DNA of 64,000 bases from positions 93,833 to 157,832 of the forward strand of contig NZ_KB894103.1 of the NCBI RefSeq assembly GCF_000374305.1, written 5' to 3'. This DNA is from Actinomadura flavalba DSM 45200 (lineage in GTDB: Bacteria; Actinomycetota; Actinomycetes; Streptosporangiales; Streptosporangiaceae). Positions 28,623-37,385 of this stretch are shown piece after piece (the first letter of the stretch is position 1; each line of letters begins with the position of its first letter). The position numbers and the translations under genes are program-made. The notes below the pieces were generated by a model. It did not search any database and was not told where the DNA came from. It saw only the letters and a program-made list of their open reading frames with translations.

Positions 28623-29315
28623 CTAAGCCTCCTTGCGGGCCTTGCGGGAGCGGTGCGGCCTGCCCTTGTGCGGCGCGCGGGACGCCGGGGCGCGGTGCTG
28701 CGGCTCTGAGCCGTGCGCGTCGGGCAGGTCGGCGTCGTCCAGTTCGGCGGTGTCGCGGGCCGGGCTCTTGCCGCCCTCGTCGAGCGCGGGCAGCTCGCCG
28801 GTGCGCTCACCGAGCAGGTCGGTCGTCAGGTCGCGCTCGCGCTCCTCGGCCGGCGCGACCACCTGGCGGATCACGTCGTCGGGCAGGACGCCGGTCAGCT
28901 CGCCGGGCGCGTCGTCGGGCAGTTCGGGGAGCGACTGCGTCGCGTGCGCGTCGGGCGTGTCGACGCGGATCGGCCCGCCGCCCTCGGGAATCGACGGCAG
29001 CGCCTGCGTCACCTGCGACTCGCGGGTCAGAACGCCGCTGGCCAGGATCGTGTTGCGGTGCCGCAGCCGGCCGTTCTGCCGCAGCAGCTCGTCCACCTCG
29101 GCGCGGTAGCGGCCGACGCGGCGGGTGCCGCGCACGTGCACGATGAACCCGCCGAGCGCCAGCCCGAGGATGAACGCCGCCGCCGGATACCCGATCGCCG
29201 GAGGGGCGGCCAGGCCCGCGCACGCGGCCAGCACCAGCGCGAGCACGCTCGCGACGGCGCTGCGGTGCTGCTCCACCCAGTCGAGGGCGGCGTTGACGGG
29301 CTTGGGAATCCTCAC
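28623..29315 (-). CDS. Hypothetical membrane protein with long acidic tail
   Basis: A 230-residue protein from a GTG start. Two closely spaced hydrophobic helices (SVLALVLAACAGLA and AAFILGLALGGFIVHV) resemble the LapA/DUF1049 arrangement, followed by a short basic/coiled region (GRYRAEVDELLRQNGRLRHRN). The remaining ~140 residues are an acidic, Pro-rich, low-complexity tail ending in a basic patch (SRKARKEA). It appears to be an inner-membrane protein with an extended soluble tail. I recognise no function, and the neighbours do not help. Confidence 0.65.
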   Translation of the reverse strand: MRIPKPVNAALDWVEQHRSAVASVLALVLAACAGLAAPPAIGYPAAAFILGLALGGFIVHVRGTRRVGRYRAEVDELLRQNGRLRHRNTILASGVLTRESQVTQALPSIPEGGGPIRVDTPDAHATQSLPELPDDAPGELTGVLPDDVIRQVVAPAEERERDLTTDLLGERTGELPALDEGGKSPARDTAELDDADLPDAHGSEPQHRAPASRAPHKGRPHRSRKARKEA

Positions 29316-29592
29316 GCGTGCATCTCCTCTGCCGTGGACGGGCCCGCGCCGGGGAGCCGTGCGGCGACGCGGACGGCCGACGTAGCCACAACGTCACCGG
29401 TCTCGTGATGTGTTCCAGGCGGGGCGCGCGCCGTGCGTCGACGGCCGGGACTCGTGGGCCGATCCGTCCCGCCAGGCCGCGTCGTCGTCGAACGCGGCCG
29501 GAACCTCCGACACTAACAGTCCGCCGACGGCGTATCCCCGCCGGGCCGAACGAGGTGCGGCGACCGGCCGGAGGCGAATATCGTTGCCGGAT

Positions 29593-30993
29593 ATGAGCGA
29601 ACACTTTGACGTCGTGGTCCTCGGCGCGGGCCCGGGTGGATATGTCGCCGCGATCCGGTCGGCACAGCTCGGGCTCAAGACGGCCATCATCGAGGAGCGG
29701 TACTGGGGCGGGGTCTGCCTCAACGTCGGCTGCATCCCCTCGAAGGCCCTGCTGCGCAACGCCGAGCTGGCCCACATCTTCACCACCGAGACGGAGAAGT
29801 ACGGCATCAACGTCGAGGGATCGGTGTCCTTCGACTACGGCGTCGCCTACGAGCGCAGCCGCCAGGTGTCGGAGAAGCTCGTCAAGGGCGTCCAGTACCT
29901 GATGAAGAAGAACAAGATCACGGCCTATGACGGGCGTGGCACGTTCACCGACCCCAACACCCTGGAAGTCGCCAAGTCCGACGGATCGGGCGAGACCGTC
30001 ACGTTCGACCACTGCATCCTCGCCACCGGCGCCCACACGCGGCTGCTGCCCGGCACGTCGCTGTCCGAGCGCGTCGTCACCTACGAGGAGCAGATCCTCA
30101 GCTCCGAGCTGCCCGAGAGCATCGTCATCGCGGGCGCGGGCGCCATCGGCGTCGAGTTCGCGTACGTCCTGCACAACTACGGCGTGAAGGTGACCATCGT
30201 CGAGTTCCTCGACCGCATGGTCCCCAACGAGGACGCCGACGTCTCCAAGGAACTCGCCAAGCGGTACCGCAAGCTCGGCGTCGAGGTGCTCACCGGCACC
30301 CGCGTCGACGCCATCGACGACTCCGGCGAGAAGGTCAAGGTCACGATCAGCAAGGACGGCGAGCAGCGCGTCCTGGAGACCGACAAGGTGCTCCAGGCCA
30401 TCGGGTTCGCGCCGAACGTCGAGGGCTACGGCCTGGAGAAGACGGGCGTCGCCCTCACCGAGCGCGGCGCCGTCGAGATCGACGGGTTCTGCCGCACGTC
30501 GGTGCCGCACATCTTCGCCATCGGCGACGTCACCGCGAAGCTGATGCTCGCGCACGCCGCCGAGTCGATGGGCGTCGTCGCCGCCGAGACCATCGCCGAC
30601 GCCGAGACGATGGAACTCGACTACGTCATGATCCCGCGCGCCACGTACTGCCAGCCGCAGGTCGCCAGCTTCGGCTGGACCGAGGCGCAGGCCCGCGAGA
30701 AGGGCTTCGACGTCAAGGTCGCCAAGTTCCCCTACAGCGCGAACGGCAAGGCGCTCGGCATGGGCGAGGGCGACGGCTTCGTCAAGATCATCAGCGACGC
30801 GAAGTACGGCGAGCTGCTCGGCGCCCACCTCATCGGCCCCGAGGTCACCGAGCTGCTGCCCGAGCTGACGCTGGCCCAGCAGTGGGACCTCACCGTCCAC
30901 GAGGTCGCCCGCAACGTGCACGCCCACCCGACGCTGGGCGAGGCCGTCAAGGAGGCCGTGCACGGCCTGGCCGGGCACATGATCAACCTGTAG
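29593..30993 (+). CDS. lpdA: Dihydrolipoyl dehydrogenase
   Basis: A 466-residue flavoprotein disulfide reductase, the usual E3 length. It has the FAD-binding GAGPGGYVAA at 11-20, the redox-active pair in GGVCLNVGCIPSK (Cys42 and Cys47), the NAD-binding GAGAIGVEF in the middle, the second FAD motif IGDVTAKLMLAHAA, and the C-terminal active-site block HAHPTLGE that supplies the His-Glu pair. It reoxidises lipoamide for the pyruvate and 2-oxoglutarate dehydrogenase and glycine cleavage complexes. ATG 29593 is fixed by homology, and a TATCGT box ending 8 nt upstream suggests a leaderless message. The gene stands alone, as is common in actinobacteria. Confidence 0.96.
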   Translation: MSEHFDVVVLGAGPGGYVAAIRSAQLGLKTAIIEERYWGGVCLNVGCIPSKALLRNAELAHIFTTETEKYGINVEGSVSFDYGVAYERSRQVSEKLVKGVQYLMKKNKITAYDGRGTFTDPNTLEVAKSDGSGETVTFDHCILATGAHTRLLPGTSLSERVVTYEEQILSSELPESIVIAGAGAIGVEFAYVLHNYGVKVTIVEFLDRMVPNEDADVSKELAKRYRKLGVEVLTGTRVDAIDDSGEKVKVTISKDGEQRVLETDKVLQAIGFAPNVEGYGLEKTGVALTERGAVEIDGFCRTSVPHIFAIGDVTAKLMLAHAAESMGVVAAETIADAETMELDYVMIPRATYCQPQVASFGWTEAQAREKGFDVKVAKFPYSANGKALGMGEGDGFVKIISDAKYGELLGAHLIGPEVTELLPELTLAQQWDLTVHEVARNVHAHPTLGEAVKEAVHGLAGHMINL

Positions 30994-31004
30994 TCGGCAC
31001 CGTC

Positions 31005-31050
31005 GGCGCACAGGACGGACCCGCGCTCGGCCGCGCCCGTCCTGTGCGCC
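31005..31050 (+). terminator. 14-bp perfect hairpin between lpdA and the phosphatase gene
   Basis: GGCGCACAGGACGG at 31005-31018 is perfectly complementary to CCGTCCTGTGCGCC at 31037-31050, with an 18-nt loop. It begins 11 nt after the lpdA stop, so it can terminate lpdA, although no T-run follows. It also ends only 3 nt before the ATG at 31054, so in a read-through transcript it would bury the phosphatase start region. Confidence 0.65.
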
Positions 31051-31053
31051 ACC

Positions 31054-31860
31054 ATGGGGATCATGCACCCCGACGACGAACACGGCCATCTGCGGCTGGA
31101 CGGCGCCGCCAACGTCCGCGACCTCGGCGGCCTGCCGCTGCCCGGCGGCGGCACGCTGCCCGCCGGGCGGCTGCTGCGCGCCGACGCGCTCAACACCCTC
31201 ACCGACTCCGACGTCGACCGGCTCGCCGGGTTGCGCACCGTCGTGGACTTCCGCACCGACCACGAGACCGCCGCGAACGGGCCCGACCGGCTGCCGCCGG
31301 GCGCCGCGCACGTCGCGCTGCCCGTCGGCGGCGGCGACCTCGAACGCTTCTACCAGGTGATCGCCGCCGGTGATCCGGGCGAGCAGGAGAAGGTGTTCGG
31401 CGGCGGGCGCACCGAGCGCATCCTGGTCAAGGTGAACCGCGACTTCGTCGCCGTGGACGCCGAACGCGCCGCGTTCGCCGCCGCGCTGCGCGCGATCGGG
31501 GACGCGGAGGCGCTGCCGCTGCTGTTCCACTGCACCGCCGGCAAGGACCGCACGGGATGGATGGCCGCGATCGTGCTGACGATCCTCGGCGTCTCCGGCG
31601 ACGTCATCATGGCCGACTACCTGCGCTCGAACGACTATCACCGCGAGGGCTTCGGCAAGCTCCTCGACTACCTGGGCCGCACCGGCCAGATGAAGGACCC
31701 CGAACTCCTGCGCCCCCTCCTGGAGCAGCGTCCGGCCTACCTGGAGGCGGCGTTCGACGAGGCCACGGCCCGGTACGGGTCCTTCGACGGGTTCCTGAGC
31801 GCGGGACTCGGCGCGGACGACGCCTTGCTGGACCGCGTCCGCACCGGCCTCACCGGCTGA
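31054..31860 (+). CDS. Tyrosine-protein phosphatase (Y_phosphatase3 type)
   Basis: A 268-residue enzyme with the P-loop HCTAGKDRTG (Cys160 to Arg166 in the CX5R motif). The N-terminal LRLDGAANVRDLGGLPL segment is the family hallmark and is found in MptpB-like lipid/tyrosine phosphatases. VVDFRTDHE and the FFLSAGLG-like tail (FDGFLSAGLG) are also family features. It should remove phosphate from phosphotyrosine, possibly also from phosphoinositides or phosphoserine. The start may be ATG 31054 or ATG 31063. A strong hairpin ends just before it. Its 3' end overlaps the convergent MFS gene by 11 nt. Confidence 0.9.
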   Translation: MGIMHPDDEHGHLRLDGAANVRDLGGLPLPGGGTLPAGRLLRADALNTLTDSDVDRLAGLRTVVDFRTDHETAANGPDRLPPGAAHVALPVGGGDLERFYQVIAAGDPGEQEKVFGGGRTERILVKVNRDFVAVDAERAAFAAALRAIGDAEALPLLFHCTAGKDRTGWMAAIVLTILGVSGDVIMADYLRSNDYHREGFGKLLDYLGRTGQMKDPELLRPLLEQRPAYLEAAFDEATARYGSFDGFLSAGLGADDALLDRVRTGLTG

Positions 31861-33160
31861 CCGGGGGCTGTGCCGACGGTCGCGTCCGGGCGAACACCGC
31901 CGCGTCCGGGTGCCCCTCGGCGATCATGCGGCGGCGGGTGAGGGTGCGGGTGCGCAGGACGCCCGCCACGCCCGTCACGATGACGAGGGCCTGTACGGTC
32001 CACGCGGCGCGGAACGCCTCGGGCGTGAACGTGGCGCCGGGTGACAGGACGTCCAGGACGACGCCGATGAGCAGGATCGTCAGCAGCGCGGCGACGAAGC
32101 CGCCGACGTTGACGATGCCCGTCGCGGTGCCGTGCCGGGCGGGCGGGTTGAACGTCCGGGCGAAGTCGAAGCCGATCATCGCGGCGGGGCCGCCGAGCGC
32201 GACGCACAGCACCAGCACCGTGAGCAGCCACGTCGGCGCGGGCGGCGGGACGGCGAGCACCGCCGTCCACGCGGCGACGATCACCCCGACGATGCCGAGG
32301 ACCAGCCACGACCGGCGCAGCGGGTGGCGTCCGACGAGCCGTCCGACCAGCGGGCCGCTCGTCATCGTCGCGACGACGAACACCGTGAGCAGCGTGCTCG
32401 CGGTGGCGGGCGGCAGACCGTGCCCGGACACCAGGTACGGGTAGCCCCACATGAGCGAGAACGTGTTCGGCGCGAACTGCGTCACGTAATGCGACCACAG
32501 GCCGAGGCGGGTGCCGGGGTTGCGCCAGGCTTCGGCGAGGCCGCGTCCGACCTCCCGCGCGGACGGCGCCTTCGCCCGCACCGTGCCCGGGACGTCCCGC
32601 AGCACCGCGAGCGCGAGCACGGCGGTGAGGACGCCGAGCGCGGCCGCCGAGCCGAACGCCGGCGTCCAGCCGGGGCCGTGCAGCAGCGCCAGCAGCGGGA
32701 TCGCGCTGAGGATCTGCCCGAGCTGGCCGAGCATCCCGGTGAGCTGCGTGACGAGCGGGATCTGCCGGGACGCGAACCACATCGTGACGACGTTGAGGAC
32801 GCTGATGAACGTCATCGCGTCCCCGGCGCCGACGAGGACGCGCGCGGCGAGCGCCGTCCCCGCGTCCGGCGCCCAGGCCAGCAGCCCTTGCCCGGCGGCC
32901 ATGACGAGCGCGCCGCCCGCCACCATGACGCGCGGCCCGAGCCGGTCGAGCAGCAGCCCGACGGGGATCTGGCAGCCCGCGTAGACGAGGAGCTGGACGA
33001 CCGCGAACGTCGCGAGCATCCCGCCGGACGCGCCGAACCGCTCGGCCGCGTCGAGGCCCGCGACGCCGAACGACGTCCGGTGCAGGATCGCGACGACGTA
33101 GGCCGCGACGCCCACGCCCCAGACGGCCCAGGCGGTCCGCTTGGTCCGCTCGTGAATCAC
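31850..33160 (-). CDS. MFS transporter
   Basis: A 436-residue, 12-helix major facilitator protein. It shows AAYVVAILHRTSFGVAGLDAAERFG in the first helix, the loop GLLLDRLGPRVMV after helix 2, AARVLVGAGDAMTF in helix 4, and a cytoplasmic segment before LWSHYVTQFAPNTF that opens the second half. This N-terminus is typical of an actinobacterial group of nitrate/sugar-phosphate-like MFS proteins, but the substrate is unknown. The GTG at 33160 is chosen as it directly precedes the conserved start. It is divergent from the Nudix-like gene by 61 bp and converges on the phosphatase gene. Confidence 0.85.
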   Translation of the reverse strand: MIHERTKRTAWAVWGVGVAAYVVAILHRTSFGVAGLDAAERFGASGGMLATFAVVQLLVYAGCQIPVGLLLDRLGPRVMVAGGALVMAAGQGLLAWAPDAGTALAARVLVGAGDAMTFISVLNVVTMWFASRQIPLVTQLTGMLGQLGQILSAIPLLALLHGPGWTPAFGSAAALGVLTAVLALAVLRDVPGTVRAKAPSAREVGRGLAEAWRNPGTRLGLWSHYVTQFAPNTFSLMWGYPYLVSGHGLPPATASTLLTVFVVATMTSGPLVGRLVGRHPLRRSWLVLGIVGVIVAAWTAVLAVPPPAPTWLLTVLVLCVALGGPAAMIGFDFARTFNPPARHGTATGIVNVGGFVAALLTILLIGVVLDVLSPGATFTPEAFRAAWTVQALVIVTGVAGVLRTRTLTRRRMIAEGHPDAAVFARTRPSAQPPVSR

Positions 33161-33221
33161 GGTTGACCAGGATATGCGGCACTTCGCGGGCTCGGTCCGG
33201 CCCGGCCGTAGAGTGGGACGG

Positions 33222-34247
33222 ATGACGGACTGGCGGGCGGCACGGGCGTTCCTCACCACCGCACGCGCCGACCTCGGCCTCCGCGCGGCGTCCCTGTACC
33301 CGGACGTTCCACGCGTCGCGGGCACGACGCTCCTGACCCGCCCGGAATGGACGCTCCCGCACCCCGTGCCCCTGGACGCGGTGACCCTGGCCTGGGACGA
33401 ACACCCGATTCCTCCCGCCGTGGCCGACCCTCCGAACGACCTGCCACCCGGCTTCACCACCTACGCCGCCGCCCTCGCCGCCCTCGACCCCCCGCGCATC
33501 TTCGAGAACCGCCCCGCCCACCGCCTCCTGTCAGCCACTTTCCCTACCGGGAAGAGCACGGAAAGCACGAAAAGCACAGAATGCGCGTACGACACGGACG
33601 GCACGAACGGCACGGACGGCACGAACGGCGTCGACAAGGCGGAAAGCGCGGATGGCGCGTTGCGCTTCGGGGCCGCGCGGTACTTCGACGGGGTGAACGT
33701 CGGGGAGGCGGTGGCGCACGAACTGGCCGCCGGAGTGCCGGGGCTGCCGTTGCGCGCGCGGATCGGTGACCCGTGCGATCTGGCGCGCCGCCCCGCGCTG
33801 CTCGCCGTGACGACGGTGACGCTGACGCGCTCGGGCCGGTACGTCGCGCACTGGCGCGACCCGGCGAAGGTCGCGCACGCGGGCGGCCTCTTCCAGGTGA
33901 TGCCAGTGGGCGTCTTCCAGCCGCCCGGTTTCGACCTGGGCGCCCTGATCGCCCGCGAGTACGCGGAGGAACTGCACGGCGTCCCGGAGGCGGAAACGTC
34001 CGCGTTGCGCGTCCCGCCCGGCCCCGTCCACGTCCTCGGGCTCGGCGTCGACCCCCTCACCCTGGCCGTGGACCTGCTCACCGTCCTGACCGTGGACGAC
34101 GCCGCCCTCGACACCCTCGTCCCCGAGAACGACGAGGGCCGCGTCTCCACCCGCCACCTGGACGACCCCGACCCGTCCCCCCTGCAACCCGCCGGTGCGG
34201 CGGCCCTCACCCTGACCCGCCACCACCGCGCCGCCCTGCTCCCCTGA
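33222..34247 (+). CDS. Nudix-like hypothetical protein with a low-complexity insert
   Basis: A 341-residue protein. Its C-terminal half (ALLAVTTVTLTRSGRYVAHWRDPAKVAHAG, LFQVMPVGVFQP, then LIAREYAEELHGV) resembles a Nudix fold, with REYAEEL at the place of the REUXEE core, but the box is degenerate and pyrophosphatase activity is doubtful. The N-terminal part is unrecognised. Residues about 108-146 are a repeat-derived insert (KSTESTKSTE, then DGTNGTDGTNG), encoded by DNA visibly poorer in GC3 than its flanks. A TAGAGT box ends 7 nt before the ATG. Function unknown. Confidence 0.7.
   Translation: MTDWRAARAFLTTARADLGLRAASLYPDVPRVAGTTLLTRPEWTLPHPVPLDAVTLAWDEHPIPPAVADPPNDLPPGFTTYAAALAALDPPRIFENRPAHRLLSATFPTGKSTESTKSTECAYDTDGTNGTDGTNGVDKAESADGALRFGAARYFDGVNVGEAVAHELAAGVPGLPLRARIGDPCDLARRPALLAVTTVTLTRSGRYVAHWRDPAKVAHAGGLFQVMPVGVFQPPGFDLGALIAREYAEELHGVPEAETSALRVPPGPVHVLGLGVDPLTLAVDLLTVLTVDDAALDTLVPENDEGRVSTRHLDDPDPSPLQPAGAAALTLTRHHRAALLP
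33547..33655 (+). repeat. In-frame short-repeat insert in the Nudix-like gene
   Basis: Variants of AGCACGGAA occur three times (33554-33580), followed by alternating GACGGCACGAACGGC units (33598-33631). They encode Ser-Thr-Glu and Asp/Asn-Gly-Thr repeats. The tract keeps the frame and is A-richer than the rest of the gene, consistent with slippage-driven expansion. Confidence 0.7.
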
Positions 34248-34369
34248 CACGACCTCGACGCCACCCGATCAAGGAACGCCGCGCTTGCGCACGACCCGGC
34301 ACCCAGGGCGCCGGTCCCCCGACGCGCCCTGCAACGCCCTGGCCCGGCGGGTGCGGGCGGCCCGCCCGG

Positions 34370-34963
34370 TCAGACGAGGGCGTGGCCGTAGTGCGCTTGG
34401 AGCGCCGGGAGGTCGGGGTCACCGAAGTCGGCGCGCAGTGCGGTGAAGGCGGCGACCTTGGCGGGGCCGAAGCGGTGGAGGCTCGCGGCGGCGGTCTCGG
34501 GGGCGACGAAGGCCGGGGGCCGGGTCTTGGTGTGGAACTTGTCCGCGTACATGACGAGACGTTCCTCCGGCGTCTCGGCCAGGTAGTCGCCGGGCGGGAG
34601 CGGAAGCCCCTGGTCGCGGACGTCGGCGGCGGTGAGGCCGACGCCCGTGTGCCGCGAGCAGAAGCGGCACAGCGTCTCAGCGAACCCCAGCTCCGCGAGC
34701 ATCTCGTGCCCGAGCACCCCGTGCCGGATATAACGGGCATGGTCCAGCTCGCCGGAGGCCGTGAACAGCCGGTAGACGCCGAGGTCGTGCAGCAGGCACC
34801 CGGCGCGCACGAGCGCCGCGTCCACGTCGTCGCGCCGCGCCATGAGCTGTTCTGCGACGGCGCACACGATCGCGCAGTGCGCGTACACCAGCGCGAACGC
34901 CTCCGGCGTCGGCGCGCAGCGCTCGTGCAACCGCCGGATCTCGTCGTCCCCCGGCACCCGCAT
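34370..34963 (-). CDS. HD-domain protein
   Basis: A 197-residue protein with the metal-dependent phosphohydrolase HD pattern: His29 in VYAHCAIVCAVAEQL, the HD pair at 59-60 in GCLLHDLGVYRLF, and His81/His86 in YIRHGVLGHEML, then FCSRHTGVGL. Members hydrolyse nucleotides or other phosphoesters; this single-domain type has no assigned substrate. The ATG at 34963 lies 10 nt after the WS/DGAT stop, so the two form an operon. Confidence 0.87.
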   Translation of the reverse strand: MRVPGDDEIRRLHERCAPTPEAFALVYAHCAIVCAVAEQLMARRDDVDAALVRAGCLLHDLGVYRLFTASGELDHARYIRHGVLGHEMLAELGFAETLCRFCSRHTGVGLTAADVRDQGLPLPPGDYLAETPEERLVMYADKFHTKTRPPAFVAPETAAASLHRFGPAKVAAFTALRADFGDPDLPALQAHYGHALV

Positions 34964-34973
34964 GCGGGCGACC

Positions 34974-36422
34974 CTACTCCCGGGCGAGGTGCTTCAGCTC
35001 GTCCAGGGCGTCGGTGAGGTGGTCGAGCAGGTCGGACGGGTCCGGGACGAGCGCGGGGCAGGAGACGATCCCGACGTCGAGGTGACCGTCGTAGGAGAAG
35101 ACCGTGATGTTGAGACCGCCCGTGAGGTCGGTGATGACGGAGATCGGGTAGTACGCGAGGACCTTCGCGCCGCCCAGGTAGAGCGGGAACTGCGGACCGG
35201 GCACGTTCGAGACGACGATGTTGAGCGGCAGGACCCCCGTCGCGGGCGCCGCGCGCAGGGCGAGCCGCGTCAGCGGCCCGGCCAGCGGCGGCGGCACCAT
35301 GCCCGCGATGTCGCGGGCCCAGGCCCCCGCCGACGCGGCGAACCGGTGCTTCATCGCCGTCAGGTCGGCGCGGACGGCGGCGTAGCGCGAAGCCGGGTCG
35401 GCGACGTGGGTGGCCAGCGGCGTCGTCATGATCGTGACCTCGTTGCCCGCGTCGCCGCCGGACGCGCGGCCCGCGCGCCGCAGCGACACCGGGACGCCCG
35501 CCACGAGCGGGACGTCCGGCAGGTCGCCGCGCTTGTCGAGCCAGGTGCGCAGCGCCGACGCGCACAGCGCCATCACGACGTCGTTGACGCTGCCGCCCAG
35601 CGCGTGCTTGACGGCCTTGACCTCCGCGAGGTCGAGAGAGCCGAACGCGACCGCGCGGCCCGCGCCGATCGGCCGGTTGAACGGCGTGGGCGGCGCCGCC
35701 GCCGGGGCGGGCGGCGGTTCTTCGTGGCCGAGGGCGCTCTGCGCGAGCCGCGCGACCGCGCCGACGCCCGGCACCGTGCCCAGGCCCGGGATCTCGTCCA
35801 GGTAGGGCACCGACCGCGCCGCCGCCAGCGCCGCCGACACCGGCTGCGTCGCCATCCGCAGCAGCCCGGTCCCCGCCATGGCGAGCGGGCCGGGGCCGCG
35901 CCGGGGCGCGGCGTCGTCGGCCGGGACGTCGCGCGGCTCGGGCGACAGGTCGAGGAGGGCGGCGATGGTCTCGGCGGCGAGGACGCCGTCGATCGCCGCG
36001 TGGTGGACCTTGACGTAGAGCGCGGCCCGGCCGCCGGACAGGCCCTGGACGATCGTCATCTCCCAGAGCGGCCGGTCGCGTTCGAGGGGCCGTTCGTGCA
36101 GCAGCGCGACGGCGCGGGCGAGCTGTTCGTCGTCGCCCGGGGCCGGCAGCGTGATCTCGGAGATGTGCCGGGCGGGGTCGAAGTCGGGGTCGTCCTCCCA
36201 GTACGGGTGGTCGAGCCCGAACGGGACCGCGACGAGCCGCCGCTTCAGCGGGCGCGGCGCCAGGTGCGCGCGCCGCGCGATCAGCTCGGCCGCCGCCTCC
36301 GGGGTGAAACGCCCGCCGGGGCAGGACGCCGGATCGAGCAGTCCGAGACCCGCGATGTGCGCCGAATGGGTGGCGGTCTCGACGTTCAGGAAGGTGGCGT
36401 CCACGGCGGAGAGCTGGCTCAT
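34974..36422 (-). CDS. Wax ester synthase/diacylglycerol acyltransferase (WS/DGAT)
   Basis: A 482-residue WS/DGAT bifunctional acyltransferase, the usual length. The N-terminal MSQLSAVDATFLNVET is typical, and the catalytic HHAAIDG is at 140-146. The C-terminal half carries GRAVAFGSLDLAEVKAVKHALGGSVNDVVMALC, the conserved ND motif, and LNIVVSNVPGPQFPLYLGGA near the end. It transfers acyl-CoA to diacylglycerol or fatty alcohol at the membrane face to make storage triacylglycerol or wax. The gene is the first of a two-gene unit with an HD protein. A putative lipid-droplet-associated protein is encoded elsewhere in the window (58.9 kb). Confidence 0.94.
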   Translation of the reverse strand: MSQLSAVDATFLNVETATHSAHIAGLGLLDPASCPGGRFTPEAAAELIARRAHLAPRPLKRRLVAVPFGLDHPYWEDDPDFDPARHISEITLPAPGDDEQLARAVALLHERPLERDRPLWEMTIVQGLSGGRAALYVKVHHAAIDGVLAAETIAALLDLSPEPRDVPADDAAPRRGPGPLAMAGTGLLRMATQPVSAALAAARSVPYLDEIPGLGTVPGVGAVARLAQSALGHEEPPPAPAAAPPTPFNRPIGAGRAVAFGSLDLAEVKAVKHALGGSVNDVVMALCASALRTWLDKRGDLPDVPLVAGVPVSLRRAGRASGGDAGNEVTIMTTPLATHVADPASRYAAVRADLTAMKHRFAASAGAWARDIAGMVPPPLAGPLTRLALRAAPATGVLPLNIVVSNVPGPQFPLYLGGAKVLAYYPISVITDLTGGLNITVFSYDGHLDVGIVSCPALVPDPSDLLDHLTDALDELKHLARE

Positions 36423-36695
36423 TCGGGCCGTCCTGTCTGGATCGTCGCGGGCATCACTCTAAGGAACTACGGACTACCGGTGAGTAGGTCAATCCCGGCA
36501 GTAGTGGATTAACAGGGCCTTAACGGGACGTTTTGCTCCGTTCATCTCCGGCATGGACCCCTCCATGACGGAGACTTTCCCCACGTTCGACCCGGCCCGG
36601 CGGAGAATCTTCGGTTCGCGGCCGTTCGGAACGCTCCGGGCCGGAGTGCCGATTCCGGGAAACGTCCCGGGTTCGCGGCATTAGGGTGGTCGCCC

Positions 36696-37370
36696 ATGGC
36701 GCGACCACTCACGGACATCATGGAAGCGGGCTGGGCGTCCGCCCTGGCACCCGTCGCGGACCGGATCGCCGCGATGGGCGACTTCCTGCGCGGCGAGGTC
36801 GCCGCCGGACGCAGCTACCTCCCGGCCGGGGCGAACATCCTGCGGGCGTTCCAGCAGCCGTTCGACGAGGTGCGGGTCCTCGTCGTCGGGCAGGACCCCT
36901 ACCCCACCCCCGGCCACGCGGTCGGCCTCAGTTTCTCCGTCGCCCCCGACGTCCGGCCGCTGCCCGGCAGCCTGGTGAACATCTTCCGGGAGTACGGCAA
37001 CGACCTCGGCCTGCCGCCGCCGTCCAACGGCGACCTCACCCCGTGGACGCACCAGGGCGTGCTGCTGCTCAACCGCTCGCTCACCGTGCTCCCCCGCAAG
37101 CCCGCGTCCCATCGCGGCAAGGGCTGGGAGGAGGTCACCGAACAGGCGATCCGCGCCCTGGCCGCGCGCGACCGGCCGCTCGTCGCGATCCTGTGGGGCC
37201 GCGACGCCCGCAACCTGCGCCCCCTCATGCCGGACGTCCCCGCCCTGGAGTCGGCCCACCCCAGCCCGATGTCCGCCGACCGCGGCTTCTTCGGCTCGCG
37301 CCCCTTCTCCCGCGCGAACGACCTGCTCACCCGGCAGGGCGCCGCCCCCATCGACTGGAAACTCCCCTGA
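36696..37370 (+). CDS. ung: Uracil-DNA glycosylase, family 1
   Basis: A 224-residue Ung of normal length. The water-activating motif GQDPYP is at 65-70, VGLSFSV follows, LLLNRSLTV binds the uracil edge, and the minor-groove loop HPSPMS is at 188-193. It excises uracil from DNA. A TAGGGT box at 36682-36687 ends 8 nt before the ATG, so the transcript may be leaderless. The 273-bp gap to the divergent WS/DGAT gene shows A/T-richer promoter-like patches around 36450-36540 but nothing I can name. Confidence 0.96.
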   Translation: MARPLTDIMEAGWASALAPVADRIAAMGDFLRGEVAAGRSYLPAGANILRAFQQPFDEVRVLVVGQDPYPTPGHAVGLSFSVAPDVRPLPGSLVNIFREYGNDLGLPPPSNGDLTPWTHQGVLLLNRSLTVLPRKPASHRGKGWEEVTEQAIRALAARDRPLVAILWGRDARNLRPLMPDVPALESAHPSPMSADRGFFGSRPFSRANDLLTRQGAAPIDWKLP

Positions 37371-37385
37371 CCCGACCTGGGCGGC

